From assembly GCF_009937955.1 (NCBI RefSeq), contig NZ_AP018439.1, positions 806,001 to 870,000 of the forward strand: a stretch of 64,000 nt of DNA, in the 5' to 3' direction. The position numbers and the translations under genes are program-made. The first letter of the stretch is position 1. The number at the start of each line of letters is the position of its first letter. Under the pieces are notes generated by a model, which did not search any database, had not been told where the DNA came from, and worked only from the letters and a program-made list of their open reading frames with translations. Source of the stretch: Undibacterium sp. KW1. Its GTDB lineage: Bacteria > Pseudomonadota > Gammaproteobacteria > Burkholderiales > Burkholderiaceae_D. Positions 29,271 through 38,976 of the stretch are shown in pieces.

Positions 29271-30842
29271 TTACTTAAAAGCTTTGATCAGGGCTTCAAA
29301 TTGCGTTCCCATGGACTTGTCATGGGCCGTGACTGGTGGCACTTCACGGTTTACACCCAGTAATTGATACACTGCCATTTGCGCAGCACGCACTGAATAT
29401 TCCACCGTAAAGACCACATCGTCCGGCACTTCGACAAACTGGCTGATGAAGGCAAAGTTTTTTGTACCTGGCGGCACAGGCAAAGGACGGTCGCCAACTG
29501 AGCGGGGCATGAACATGCTGGTGATGTAAGGCATGCGGCAAGGGATGCAATTGGCATTATCAAAGACTTCGACATCAAAGCGCAGGTGGCCCAGCAATTC
29601 TTGCAGAATTTCTGCACCACTGCATTCGCTCATGGGTTTCGCCACATAATCGCCGATGCGGTCAGGGTAGAGCGCATAACCCCAGAATACCTGAACATCA
29701 GCTGGCTGATCAATGAAGTGCGGCTGGTGTGCCAGCACGATGGACATCAGCCAGTTGGAATCCTTGAAAGTCACCAGTCCGCCCGTACCGGCTTCGTTGC
29801 CGCTGAATTTTTGCATCAGGTCAAAGAAGCGCGGATCCTTGACCGTGACCGTGAACGATTCCCACCAGGACTGGGCGATGCAGTTATTAAAGGCGGCAGG
29901 ATTACCCATGTCAGGCCTTTCAGTCGCAAGCTGTTCCCACAGGCGCCAGCCGCAACTATCCATTTTGCTGCGCTTTTCCGGCGCACTGCTCATTGAGCCC
30001 AGGCTGGACGCGTCCGTCATGGAACCGTTTTGCAGGAAAACCAGATCACCATCAGCAACCGTGATGCTTTCTGCCACGCCGTCACGCAGACATTCGAGAC
30101 CAGTAACCTGGAACTGCTCATTGATCACAGTATGTGTCAGTTTTTGCACCTGGCAATTCGTGATGAATTGCACTCCATTTTGTTTCAGCCAGGTTTGCAG
30201 TGGTAATGCCAGCGAATCATATTGGTTGTAGATAGTGCGTTTCACACCAGCCAGAGTTTCTATGCGCGAAAATTCCATCATGAATCTGTGCAGATAGCGT
30301 TTGAACTCGACAGCGCTGTGCCATGGCTGGAAAGCAAACGTGGTCGCCCACATGAACCAGAATTCTGTCTCAAAGAAAGAAGGCGACAGCCAGTCAGTAA
30401 TGGTACTGTTGCCCATCTCTGCCTCATCTGCCTGGCTCAGCTTGAGCAATTCCATGCGGTCTTGCATGGAGAAACCCATAGATGATACCGGCACCTTGGC
30501 GCGGCGCTTGTCTACCAGCCGGGCTTTGGAGTTGGACTTGTAATGTTCGTTGAATTCGACCGTTTCTTCAAATACCGATCTTCCAGGATTGTGCAGTGAA
30601 GGGATGGATTTGAACAAATCCCAGGTGCATTCGTAATTGTCGGTCGTCAGCATGCGGCCACCGCGCAGGGAATAACCCTGATCAGGATTGCCCGCGCCGT
30701 CAAGGCTGCCACCGAGTAAGGACGTAGCCTCGTAGATGGCAATATTGCTGCCCTGAACTTTTCCGTCGCGTATCATAAACGCGGCAGCTGCCAGTGAACC
30801 TATGCCAGCACCGATCAAATATGCTTTTATATTACTTGTCAT
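29271..30842 (-). CDS. ohyA: oleate hydratase (myosin-cross-reactive antigen family)
   Basis: 523 residues. The N-terminal FAD-binding motif is GAGIGSLAAAAFMIRDG, followed by the family-typical GGSLDGAG and GGRMLTTDNYECTWDL blocks and WHSAVEFKRYLHRF. It adds water across the cis-9 double bond of oleate-type fatty acids to make 10-hydroxy acids, often as detoxification. It is a single gene; the fatty-acid theme links it to the fad cluster only loosely. Confidence 0.95.
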   Translation of the reverse strand: MTSNIKAYLIGAGIGSLAAAAFMIRDGKVQGSNIAIYEATSLLGGSLDGAGNPDQGYSLRGGRMLTTDNYECTWDLFKSIPSLHNPGRSVFEETVEFNEHYKSNSKARLVDKRRAKVPVSSMGFSMQDRMELLKLSQADEAEMGNSTITDWLSPSFFETEFWFMWATTFAFQPWHSAVEFKRYLHRFMMEFSRIETLAGVKRTIYNQYDSLALPLQTWLKQNGVQFITNCQVQKLTHTVINEQFQVTGLECLRDGVAESITVADGDLVFLQNGSMTDASSLGSMSSAPEKRSKMDSCGWRLWEQLATERPDMGNPAAFNNCIAQSWWESFTVTVKDPRFFDLMQKFSGNEAGTGGLVTFKDSNWLMSIVLAHQPHFIDQPADVQVFWGYALYPDRIGDYVAKPMSECSGAEILQELLGHLRFDVEVFDNANCIPCRMPYITSMFMPRSVGDRPLPVPPGTKNFAFISQFVEVPDDVVFTVEYSVRAAQMAVYQLLGVNREVPPVTAHDKSMGTQFEALIKAFK

Positions 30843-30954
30843 GAATTTCCTTGATGTATTGGGTCAGCTTGTGTAGTGTGATATATGCTCGCACGCGGAC
30901 CACAGCATGGTTTGCGCTATCACAAAAAAGATGGAATTTGTGCTGGCCAGAGCC

Positions 30955-31296
30955 TTACATTTCACTGCAGCTATCTGCGCAGGTGCGGCAGGCTTGTGCA
31001 CATTCGCGCATCATGCCGTCGGCGTCTGCGTGGGCTTCGCAGAAAGTGGCGCAAGACAGGCAAATCTCTGCGCATTCTTTGGCCAGATGCATATGATGAG
31101 GTGAACGGCGTGCCATGAAGTCTGCATGCACCAGGCAAATCTGTGCACAGTCGAGCAGGCTGACCAGATGCAATACTTCACTATGGTGGCTGTCGCCATG
31201 CATGACATGGGCTGCCGTTGCAGTACAAACCCGATGACATGCCAGGCAATTGGCAAGACATTGTTCCATTTTCTCATTTAGGGGCGAGAGTTTCAT
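30955..31296 (-). CDS. Cys-rich four-helix-bundle copper-binding protein (DUF326)
   Basis: 113 residues from the ATG at 31296 (MKLSPLNEKMEQC), with AGGAG 8 nt upstream. Cys residues recur as CLANCLACHRVC, DCAQIC, ECAEICLSCATFC and ECAQACRTCADSC, the pattern of Csp-type copper-storage proteins whose Cys line the core of a four-helix bundle. No signal peptide, so cytosolic. The divergent promoter region carries the paired palindromes described at 31365-31457. Confidence 0.9.
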   Translation of the reverse strand: MKLSPLNEKMEQCLANCLACHRVCTATAAHVMHGDSHHSEVLHLVSLLDCAQICLVHADFMARRSPHHMHLAKECAEICLSCATFCEAHADADGMMRECAQACRTCADSCSEM

Positions 31297-31364
31297 GCGG
31301 GGTCTCCTGGATAAAGGATTAGGCTTTGCTTGAAACATTTATACGCTGCATTGATGAAATTGAA

Positions 31365-31457
31365 TGTGCGCTGACGTACATGGCGCTATATTGAAGAGTT
31401 GGCGATCCCGTCCGGGAATGACTTGTCGGGCGGAATGATTATGTGTGCCAGCGTACA
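31365..31457. promoter_or_regulatory. paired 16-bp palindromic operators, divergent promoter 1
   Basis: TGTGCGCTGACGTACA (31365-31380) and TGTGTGCCAGCGTACA (31442-31457) fit TGTKCG-N4-CGNACA. Reading left from the first site, TATAAA follows after 21 nt and is a good -10 for the copper-protein gene. The right site faces the crystallin-like gene; the hexamer at the same distance there is weak. Spacing resembles class II activation by a Crp/Fnr-type factor. Confidence 0.6.
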
Positions 31458-31554
31458 GACCGTATTATTGGAATCAGTGATGCTGTATTCCATGCTGCCC
31501 CGGTATGGAAATATCTGCCCTGGCTTTGTCCTGATTTCAACCTTGGAGTAAAAA

Positions 31555-32358
31555 ATGAAACAACAATTAAAATTCATCGTTGGTATATCCAGCCTATTGC
31601 TGGTCGCCCATGCCAGTGCGCAAATTGTATTCTATGAAGGCGAGGGCTTCCGCGGCCGCACCTTCAGCGCCAACGGACCACAAAATAATTTCCGCAACAG
31701 CGGCTTTAATGACCTGGCTTCATCCGTAGTTGTCACTAATGGCCGCTGGGAAGTCTGTGACGATGCTAATTTCGGTGGCCGCTGCATGATACTGAGCCGT
31801 GGCAGTTACGATACCCTTGCGGGCATGGGCATGAATAACCGCATCTCTTCCGTTCGCCCTATCAGCAACAGGCGTCGTTACGATAATGAGATGGAAGCGC
31901 CCCTGAGTTCACCTAATTATGACTATCGCCGTCGTCCAAACGAAGGCGTGTATGACGCTCCTGTGACTTCAGTGCGGGCCGTAGTAGGTCCGCCTAATGA
32001 ACGTTGCTGGATAGAACGCCAGCAAGTACAGTCTGAGCGCAGTGAACCGAATGTAGGTGGCGCGATTGCTGGCGCACTGATAGGTGGCATACTAGGTCAC
32101 CAGGTAGGTGGCGGCACCGGGCGTGACCTGGCAACGGCTGGCGGCGCTGTCGCTGGTGGTGCACTGGGTGCCAATGCGGGACGCAGTAATGGTGGTACTT
32201 ATGAACGCGATGTACGCCGTTGCCAGACTGTGGCCAGCACCAAGCCTGAATACTGGGATGTGACTTATAACTATCGCGGTACTGAGCATCATGTGCAGAT
32301 GAGCTCTCCTCCAGGACCTACCATTGCCGTGAACAGGAATGGTGAACCAAGGCAGTAA
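31555..32358 (+). CDS. secreted beta/gamma-crystallin domain plus glycine-zipper protein
   Basis: 267 residues. A signal peptide (to HASAQ) is followed by two crystallin-type Greek-key motifs (IVFYEGEGFRGRTFSANG; WEVCDDANFGGRCMILSRG), a Tyr/Arg linker and a glycine-zipper 2TM segment (GGAIAGALIGGILGHQVGGG) of the outer-membrane-associated type. The mix of a calcium-binding-type fold and an outer-membrane zipper suggests an envelope stress role. It lies downstream of the paired operators. Confidence 0.85.
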   Translation: MKQQLKFIVGISSLLLVAHASAQIVFYEGEGFRGRTFSANGPQNNFRNSGFNDLASSVVVTNGRWEVCDDANFGGRCMILSRGSYDTLAGMGMNNRISSVRPISNRRRYDNEMEAPLSSPNYDYRRRPNEGVYDAPVTSVRAVVGPPNERCWIERQQVQSERSEPNVGGAIAGALIGGILGHQVGGGTGRDLATAGGAVAGGALGANAGRSNGGTYERDVRRCQTVASTKPEYWDVTYNYRGTEHHVQMSSPPGPTIAVNRNGEPRQ

Positions 32359-32384
32359 TTGAATTGAACAAGTAGCTTGATCAG

Positions 32385-32420
32385 AAAAAAGCCAGATGTT
32401 GAAAAACATCTGGCTTTTTT
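32385..32420 (+). terminator. rho-independent terminator
   Basis: AAAAAAGCCAGATGTT and AACATCTGGCTTTTTT form a 16-bp stem with a GAAA loop and T tract. It ends the crystallin-like gene. Confidence 0.93.
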
Positions 32421-32541
32421 CTCGTGGCCAGGTACTACGCAAATGCACTGGCAAGCCTGCCTGAAAATAAACCCGTCCTTGTGGACGGGGTTTAAGTGCA
32501 CTGGTTTTGACCCGGCACACTAACGAAGGCCATAAACAAGA

Positions 32542-32588
32542 ACCATAAATCGGGACCATAAATCGGGACCATGAATCGGGACCATGAA
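32542..32588. repeat. 13-bp tandem repeat, 3.6 copies
   Basis: ACCATAAATCGGG is repeated at 32542, 32555 and 32568 (third copy with A to G), with a partial fourth copy at 32581. It lies between two genes, just beyond the 3' end of the glucan synthase, and has no evident function. Confidence 0.85.
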
Positions 32589-32626
32589 CTACTGTCATTA
32601 AGTCCAGAACTCAGGCACAGGTTGTC

Positions 32627-34042
32627 TTACTCGTGGGCAGGCTGGACATAATTAAGCTCGACCACATGTTCTCGCTGGTCATCCATCAGCGGGATGAGCA
32701 AATTCCCCATGGCGATATCGTCAATGAACAGCAGGCTTTGCCCATACGCCACATCCCTGAGTTTGACCGTGATCTGATAAGTGCTGCTCAGATGCTGATA
32801 GCGCAGGCTGAATTGGCTCCATCCCGGAGGTACGCATGGCGTCAGGCTCAGGTGCCTGCCTTCACGTCTTAATCCCAGCAATGATTCCATCATGAAGGTA
32901 TACATCCAGCCCGCCGAACCTGTATACCAGCTCCAGCCGCCGCGGCCTGTATGCGGCTCTACTGCATAGACGTCGGCACAGATGACATAGGGTTCTACCT
33001 TATAGCGGGCGATTGCATCGGCTGTATTGCCATGATGTATGGGGTTGATGATATTGAATGCCTCCCAGGCCCGGGCGGCATCGCCCATCCTGGCAAATGC
33101 CATGCCAGTCCAGATCGCGGCATGTGTGTATTGCCCGCCATTCTCACGTACTCCCGGTACATATCCACGGATATAGCCGGGATTCTGTCCAGAACAATCA
33201 AAGGCAGGGTCAAGTAATTGTATGATCTGCTTGTCGCGCCGTATCAGGCGCTGGTCCAGAGCCTTCATCGCCAGCGTAGCCCTTTGCGGGTTTGCCGCCG
33301 CAGACAGTATGGCCCAGCTTTGGGAAATCGAATCTATCTGGCACTCAGCATTTTGTGCCGACCCCAGTGTTCCACCGTCATCAAAATAAGCTCGCCTGTA
33401 CCAGGCACCATCCCAGGCATGTTCATCAATATTTTTTGATAACTGACGGGCCTGCTCCAGGCATTTGCTTGAAAATGCGCTGTCTTGACGCAACAGTGCA
33501 ATAGCAGAAAATTTTGTCAAAACCTGATGCAGGAAGAAAGCCAGCCACACGCTTTCCCCTTTGCCCAGATGGCCTACCTTGTCCATGCCATCGTTCCAGT
33601 CGCAAGAGCCTATCAGGGGCAGGCCATGGCTGCCAAACCGCAAACCGTGCTCGATAGCCTTCACACAATGCTCATACAAGCTGCCAGCTGCTGCGGATCT
33701 GGCAGGCAAGTCATAGTAAGAGTCTTCTTCCTGATTCACTGCGCGCCCTTCCAGGTAATGCAGTTTTTCATCAAGTATGCCCAGGTCACCGCTGCTGTTG
33801 ACGTAGCGTGCGACGGCCAAGGGCAGCCAGAGATAATCATCAGAGCAATGGGTACGCACACCGCGGCCAACGGGAGGGTGCCACCAGTGCTGTACATCAC
33901 CTTCGAAGAATTGGTGGCTTGCAGACAAGAGTATCTGTTCGCGCGCCAGCGTTTGTCCGGTATGCACCAGCGCCATGCTATCCTGCAACTGGTCACGGAA
34001 ACCAAAAGCCCCCCCGACTGGTAATAACCGCTGCGTGCCCAC
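32627..34042 (-). CDS. glucan synthase fragment 5: GH94 catalytic C-terminus
   Basis: 471 residues. True homology begins at [16 protein letters not shown]. It contains [23 protein letters not shown] and [13 protein letters not shown], where the Asp is the general acid of GH94 phosphorylases, then [19 protein letters not shown]. In NdvB this domain trims glucan length before cyclisation. The codons before AFGFRD belong to the out-of-frame overlap. Confidence 0.88.
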   Translation of the reverse strand: MGTQRLLPVGGAFGFRDQLQDSMALVHTGQTLAREQILLSASHQFFEGDVQHWWHPPVGRGVRTHCSDDYLWLPLAVARYVNSSGDLGILDEKLHYLEGRAVNQEEDSYYDLPARSAAAGSLYEHCVKAIEHGLRFGSHGLPLIGSCDWNDGMDKVGHLGKGESVWLAFFLHQVLTKFSAIALLRQDSAFSSKCLEQARQLSKNIDEHAWDGAWYRRAYFDDGGTLGSAQNAECQIDSISQSWAILSAAANPQRATLAMKALDQRLIRRDKQIIQLLDPAFDCSGQNPGYIRGYVPGVRENGGQYTHAAIWTGMAFARMGDAARAWEAFNIINPIHHGNTADAIARYKVEPYVICADVYAVEPHTGRGGWSWYTGSAGWMYTFMMESLLGLRREGRHLSLTPCVPPGWSQFSLRYQHLSSTYQITVKLRDVAYGQSLLFIDDIAMGNLLIPLMDDQREHVVELNYVQPAHE

Positions 34043-34665
34043 AGGCGGCAGGCGATGGTCTGGTACAGCAGCCAGCCGTTGGCCAGTAAATTCAAATCCT
34101 GGTCGGGCGTTGTAACCTGCACTGTGTCCAGCGTATTGCGCCAGTATGCATGCACCTTGCTCAACGCCAGGTCGGCGGCAGCAATTCCCCGGTGCTGCTG
34201 TATGAATTGGGTGACGTTACCGTTTTCTGCAATTACCGAGCCCAGCACAAATACCATGCGTTTTTCCTGTCCCGGGTTGAGTTCAAATTCCTGTTGCAAG
34301 GCCGTACAGGGATCAAGTCCGGCACCAGTTTTGCCGGACAGGCGCTGTCTGTCCATTGCAGCCGGATTGCGCAGGCTGCCGTTGCGGCCGATGAACTCAT
34401 TGCGATCACCGCTGACACTGCGGCCACTACCATCGAGATCAAAGAAAGCCCTGCGCGCAGGAAATTCTGTATTGTAAGGATTACGCGCAATTACGCAGCC
34501 ACTGGCAGCATCAATTTCTGTTGCGATATGCATCAGAGACTTGGGCCGCAAGTCACCCAATACCCATTCCACATAGCCAGTGACCGACAATTTTCTTAGC
34601 TCGTCAGATTCATTGGTGATGCGCAGTACCGAGTATTTGACTGCTGTATCAATGCTGACAAACAC
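33736..34665 (-). CDS. glucan synthase fragment 4
   Basis: Only the part down to about 34015 is genuine coding sequence. It has a beta-sandwich region ([35 protein letters not shown]) and then the start of the GH94 catalytic (alpha/alpha)6 barrel ([10 protein letters not shown]). Past the C7 run at 34009-34015 the frame is wrong, and the remaining residues overlap fragment 5 in another frame. Confidence 0.7.
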   Translation of the reverse strand: MFVSIDTAVKYSVLRITNESDELRKLSVTGYVEWVLGDLRPKSLMHIATEIDAASGCVIARNPYNTEFPARRAFFDLDGSGRSVSGDRNEFIGRNGSLRNPAAMDRQRLSGKTGAGLDPCTALQQEFELNPGQEKRMVFVLGSVIAENGNVTQFIQQHRGIAAADLALSKVHAYWRNTLDTVQVTTPDQDLNLLANGWLLYQTIACRLWARSGYYQSGGLLVSVTSCRIAWRWCIPDKRWRANRYSCLQATNSSKVMYSTGGTLPLAAVCVPIALMIISGCPWPSHATSTAAVTWAYLMKNCITWKGAQ

Positions 34666-34667
34666 AG

Positions 34668-36764
34668 TCAGCTCAGTAAGTATGCCCTGTTCTTCATGGG
34701 TGAATACACTGTAGCCAAAGCCATGCCGGGTGACGTAATCGCCGCTGCCACGGCAGGGCAGGGCGGTGGGGACCAGTACTCCCCGGTATCTTCATCGCGT
34801 ATATAAAAGGCTTCACCGCTACTATCGCAGACAGGATCATTATTCCATGGAGTGAGGCGGAATTCATGGGCATTTTCGGCCCAGGTATAGGCTTGCCCGC
34901 TTTCTGAAATGACACTGCCAAAATGCGGATTGGCCAGTACATTAACCCAGGGGGCTGGGGTTACCTGTCCTTCCCGTGTGGTGATGACATATTCACGGCC
35001 ATCTTCAGAAAAACCTCCCAGGCCATTGAAATTTTGCAATTTCCCTGGTACTTGACTCAACCTGCTGTCTGTCTGTGACTGATATCCGCCCCGTTGATGA
35101 ACAGTCTTGCCTGGCAGTAGTTTTGGGGCGCGCAACTCCACCAGATCGCGCCGGTTTAATTGTTCAAGCAGACTGCCACGATGATCATTGAGTATCACCC
35201 TGGCGACGGCCTGGAACAAGGTCTTGTCTTCCGGTGATATCTGTTCTGCCATCCTGACAAAGATACCCCCAGGGCGCTCTGTCGCATGGGTGCCGATGAC
35301 TGAGGAAATCATGCCCATGATTTGCTCCTGCAGGGCCTGGCGGTAGGTGGCGTGGTCTTCGTTCCAGATCACCAGATCAACGGCCAGCCCTTTGGAGCGC
35401 CAGTAGGCATGTGCCTGCACTAATTGCCTGACCAGTTCTATGTGATCCTGGTGGTTGATCTGTAGCAGCACGATGGGCAAGTCACCGGATATTGCATAAC
35501 CCCACAAGCCAGATTGCCCGCGGTGATTGCGGCTCAGTATGCTGGCATCGGCACGCAGGAGTGGATTCATATAGATGACAGAATTTGCCAGACGCCCGTA
35601 CAGTTGCGCATCGGTTTCACTGATATTCAGCTGGCGCAATACTACCTGGCTATGTGTCCAGGATAGTTCGATGACGCGATCAGCCAGGTGCTTGTCCTGG
35701 TATTTGTCGATGAGCGCGATGCAAAGTTCACGGTTTTCTGCCACGCCAGTGACGACATCCAGCGTGACTGCCTGTTCCGGCTCCAGTGTGATCTGATAAC
35801 GGATGGCAACGACAGGGTCAAGTACCGAACCCTGGCTGTCAGACAAGCGGCTGACACGCATCGCAGCCGGGGCTTCCAAAGTGTTGCCACGGCCTATGAA
35901 TTTTGCCCTGTCGGTTTCATACGAGGCACTGTCCAGACTGGCCCCGTGCAAGGCCATCAGGTGGAACATGCTGGGTATCTTTTCATCGACTGAGCGTGGG
36001 CGGCGACTGCACAAGATTGCATGCTGTGCATCCAGGATTTCTGTCTCTACAAACAGCTTGCTGAATGCCGGATGCATGGCATCTGCGGCTGCCGGTGCCA
36101 GCACCACTTCTGCATAGCTGGTGAAGTCTATGGTACGGCGGTGACGTGAACGATTGACAATACGGGTGCGACGTAGCTCTATGTCATCCTCTGGCGAAAC
36201 CACGATCTCGGTATGCATGTCGAGATTGTTGTCACTGCGGCGGAATTCTGCCCTGCCTTCAGAGAAAATGACTTCATAGGAAGGCGAATTGACCAGGCAT
36301 GGCTGGAATGCCGTGGACCAGTAACGGCCGTTGCTGACATCGCGCACATAACAGAAAGTACCCCAGTGATCCCTGGTGCTGTCTTCATTCCAGCGGGTGA
36401 TGGCCAGATCATTCCAGCGGCTATAACTGCCACCAACGCTACTGATCATCACGTGATAGCGCCCATTCGACAGCAATTGCACTTCTGGCGTGCGGGTATT
36501 GACATGATGTAAGACGCGTAAAGGAATTTCCTGACCGCTGCTGGCACTGCGTATGTCTGCCAGTTCGGTAGTATTGGAATACACTGCACTGGCCTTGGGG
36601 ATGCGCTCATGCAGCAATGACATGGTGGCCTGGAACAAAGGGTCGGACGCGAAGCGTTTTTGCAAAGGCTGCTCAAGCAGCAGATAGGCCAGGGACAAGA
36701 ATCCCATGCCCTGATGATGGACCATGAAAGAGCGTATCAATGCATGTGTTTGCCCGCGTGGCAA
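34668..36764 (-). CDS. glucan synthase fragment 3: carbohydrate-binding and first GH94-like region
   Basis: 698 residues. It begins in mid-domain (RGQTHALIRSFMVHHQGMGF) and contains paired glycoside-phosphorylase-type beta domains, including GGSYSRWNDLAITRW and the later NGLGGFSEDGREYVI. The last 35 or so residues after EYWSP are read out of frame from the G4 run at 34768-34771. Confidence 0.85.
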   Translation of the reverse strand: MPRGQTHALIRSFMVHHQGMGFLSLAYLLLEQPLQKRFASDPLFQATMSLLHERIPKASAVYSNTTELADIRSASSGQEIPLRVLHHVNTRTPEVQLLSNGRYHVMISSVGGSYSRWNDLAITRWNEDSTRDHWGTFCYVRDVSNGRYWSTAFQPCLVNSPSYEVIFSEGRAEFRRSDNNLDMHTEIVVSPEDDIELRRTRIVNRSRHRRTIDFTSYAEVVLAPAAADAMHPAFSKLFVETEILDAQHAILCSRRPRSVDEKIPSMFHLMALHGASLDSASYETDRAKFIGRGNTLEAPAAMRVSRLSDSQGSVLDPVVAIRYQITLEPEQAVTLDVVTGVAENRELCIALIDKYQDKHLADRVIELSWTHSQVVLRQLNISETDAQLYGRLANSVIYMNPLLRADASILSRNHRGQSGLWGYAISGDLPIVLLQINHQDHIELVRQLVQAHAYWRSKGLAVDLVIWNEDHATYRQALQEQIMGMISSVIGTHATERPGGIFVRMAEQISPEDKTLFQAVARVILNDHRGSLLEQLNRRDLVELRAPKLLPGKTVHQRGGYQSQTDSRLSQVPGKLQNFNGLGGFSEDGREYVITTREGQVTPAPWVNVLANPHFGSVISESGQAYTWAENAHEFRLTPWNNDPVCDSSGEAFYIRDEDTGEYWSPPPCPAVAAAITSPGMALATVYSPMKNRAYLLS

Positions 36765-36781
36765 ACGTGCCGGGGTATAGT

Positions 36782-38968
36782 CTATCGCTTCGAAATAACC
36801 ATATACCCCTCGAAGCCCAGTGCCGACAATTGTTCCAGATTGCTGCAGGCTTGCTCCGGGGCGACCATCAGTGCCATCATGGAAGCATAGGGTGCGATCA
36901 CCAGGTCATCACCCAGTCCACGCTTGAAGCCAAGGCCAGGGACACCAAAGGCACGGTATTGATAATTCAGATGCGCATCGAAAGTATTGTAGCCGGACTC
37001 TGAAATGCCCCAGGCCACACCGCGCTGTTGACCATACTCGATCTGGCGCTGGACGACCGAGCGATAAGTCTGATCCAGCAAGGTGTTCTGGAAATTTGGC
37101 ATGACCAGCAAGGGCATCAGGTACTCAAACATCGAGCCACTCCAGGATAGCAGGATCGGCTCTCCTCCGGCTATCGTCAGTTGGCGTCCCAGTGCGAACC
37201 AGCTTTCCTGCGGGATTTTGCCCTGGGCGATGGCGACGAAAGTCGCCAGCCTGGCCTCTGAGGCCAGCAGGTCATAGCTGGCGTTGTCACGCCTGCGCTC
37301 GTTGACGTTATAGCCTATGGTCAGTAAATGTGTGCTGGCGTCATAGAGGAAATCATATTCCATCCTGGCGAATTCCATGGTTTGCTGTGCCAGCTGCTCA
37401 ATTTGCAGGACGCGTTCGTTCGCGCGCTTTCGGGCTGTCACCAGCAAGCGTGCCAATTCCGTATTATGGTTTTCTACCTGTGCTGCCTGATCAAGCGGGA
37501 TACCGCCCTCGGTAGGCGAGACATAATCCAGGCCCAGTTGCGTCAGTTCGCGCAGGCTGGGGACGCTATCAAGCAGCGGAAATGCATGTATCCACCGGGT
37601 AGGGTCGGGCAGGCTCAGCCATGGTGCCAGATAGAGCAATTCTTCCAATTGCGTTCTGATTTGTCTGCTCAGGGCGCTCGCCCAGATATGGCTGGCATTG
37701 TCCCCAGTCACGGTTACGCTGGACAGGTAAGCATCTGCCTGATGTGTCAGGCGATTCAGACAGTCATAGATGACGATCAGGGATCTGGGTACGCCCAGGC
37801 AAAGCACGTCGAGGTTAGTTTCAAATTCAGCCAGTCTGTTCGCTATGCCCGTACTCACGGAGTTGCGCAATAGCAGATAGGTATCATGCAAACCACAAAA
37901 CAGTCGTGGCTGGCAAATCGGGGCGTCAATCAATTCTGTCAGCCCTGGCCGCAAAGTCAGCAGATGACCAGCGAGATTGCCACTATCTACCGTTGATATA
38001 TACAGAGGTTGCAAGGGTTGTAGCGTCCTGGTGTCATACCAGTTATAGAAATGGTCCTGATAGCGTTCCAGCCTTGTCAGGCTGGCATAGGTATTTTGTG
38101 TGCGTTGCAAGAGCTGGCCTGCGGGAATATAGCCAAAGTCATAGGCAGCCAGATTGGCCAGTAGAGACAAACCTATATTGGTTGGCGAAGTGCGGTGTGC
38201 CACCACACCCACAGGCTGGAACTGCACATTGTCAGGTGGCAGCCAGTTATCTTCAGGGCCGACATAGGTTTCAAAAAACAGCCAGGTCTTGCGCGCCGTG
38301 GTTTGCAGGAATTCAAGCTGTGTTGCGCTCAAACGGGATTCACGCCTTTGTTTGGCCTTGCTTATCTGGTACGCGATGCAGGGAGAGAGAAACCACAACA
38401 ACAAAATTGGGGCTGCTGCCAGCAGGGCGGCAGAATTCAGCCGCTGCAGGAGCATGACAACCATGATGGAAAATACCGGCGCTATCCACATGCTGCGCAC
38501 ATTATTCCAAAGACTGTTCTTGTGCTGATGGTTGCTGATCGTCGATGGATTCCATTCCAGCAAGCGTCGGTGTGAAACCAGTATGCGCCATTGTGTGCGC
38601 AGGATGGCATCCAGATTGATCCATGCCTCATAAGGCAAAAAAATCAGGCTCAGCGATGCATGAGTGACATGCTGGATGCTGGCGCGCAGCAATGATTGCA
38701 AATGCTGGCGAAAGAATACATCGTCCGGTTTTTTAATCGAATTCCATAAAAATGCACTGACAGCCGGAATCAGTAAAAAACCGAGGGCGGCTGCAGTCCA
38801 GAACCACGGATGTGCAAAGCAAGTCCATGCTATCAGTAAAAATGCGCTCAGCGCCAGTGGTACCATGCTGCGGCGCAGATTATCGAATAACTTCCAGTGT
38901 GACAGACGTGACAATGTATTGCTGTGCAGGCTCGAAACTCCGCTGGCTTCATCCCTGATGCCTGGCAC
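36782..38968 (-). CDS. glucan synthase fragment 2: second membrane and middle region
   Basis: 728 residues. It opens with membrane segments (VPLALSAFLLIAWTCFAHPW; AAALGFLLIPAVSAFLW) and a later pair near residue 180, then the large soluble region with TSPTNIGLSLLANLAAYDFGY and the WGISESGYNTFD block. The last residues after GFEG are out of frame because of the short C run at 36806-36809. In the other frame GFEG continues as VYGYFEAIDYTPARLPRGQ. Confidence 0.85.
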   Translation of the reverse strand: MPGIRDEASGVSSLHSNTLSRLSHWKLFDNLRRSMVPLALSAFLLIAWTCFAHPWFWTAAALGFLLIPAVSAFLWNSIKKPDDVFFRQHLQSLLRASIQHVTHASLSLIFLPYEAWINLDAILRTQWRILVSHRRLLEWNPSTISNHQHKNSLWNNVRSMWIAPVFSIMVVMLLQRLNSAALLAAAPILLLWFLSPCIAYQISKAKQRRESRLSATQLEFLQTTARKTWLFFETYVGPEDNWLPPDNVQFQPVGVVAHRTSPTNIGLSLLANLAAYDFGYIPAGQLLQRTQNTYASLTRLERYQDHFYNWYDTRTLQPLQPLYISTVDSGNLAGHLLTLRPGLTELIDAPICQPRLFCGLHDTYLLLRNSVSTGIANRLAEFETNLDVLCLGVPRSLIVIYDCLNRLTHQADAYLSSVTVTGDNASHIWASALSRQIRTQLEELLYLAPWLSLPDPTRWIHAFPLLDSVPSLRELTQLGLDYVSPTEGGIPLDQAAQVENHNTELARLLVTARKRANERVLQIEQLAQQTMEFARMEYDFLYDASTHLLTIGYNVNERRRDNASYDLLASEARLATFVAIAQGKIPQESWFALGRQLTIAGGEPILLSWSGSMFEYLMPLLVMPNFQNTLLDQTYRSVVQRQIEYGQQRGVAWGISESGYNTFDAHLNYQYRAFGVPGLGFKRGLGDDLVIAPYASMMALMVAPEQACSNLEQLSALGFEGYMVISKR

Positions 38969-38976
38969 TTTGCTTT

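Noticed and set aside
31365..31380. Plain CRP site (TGTGA-N6-TCACA)
   Set aside because: All eight sites lack the A of TGTGA and keep a CG pair instead, so a canonical CRP site does not fit, although spacing is Crp/Fnr-like.
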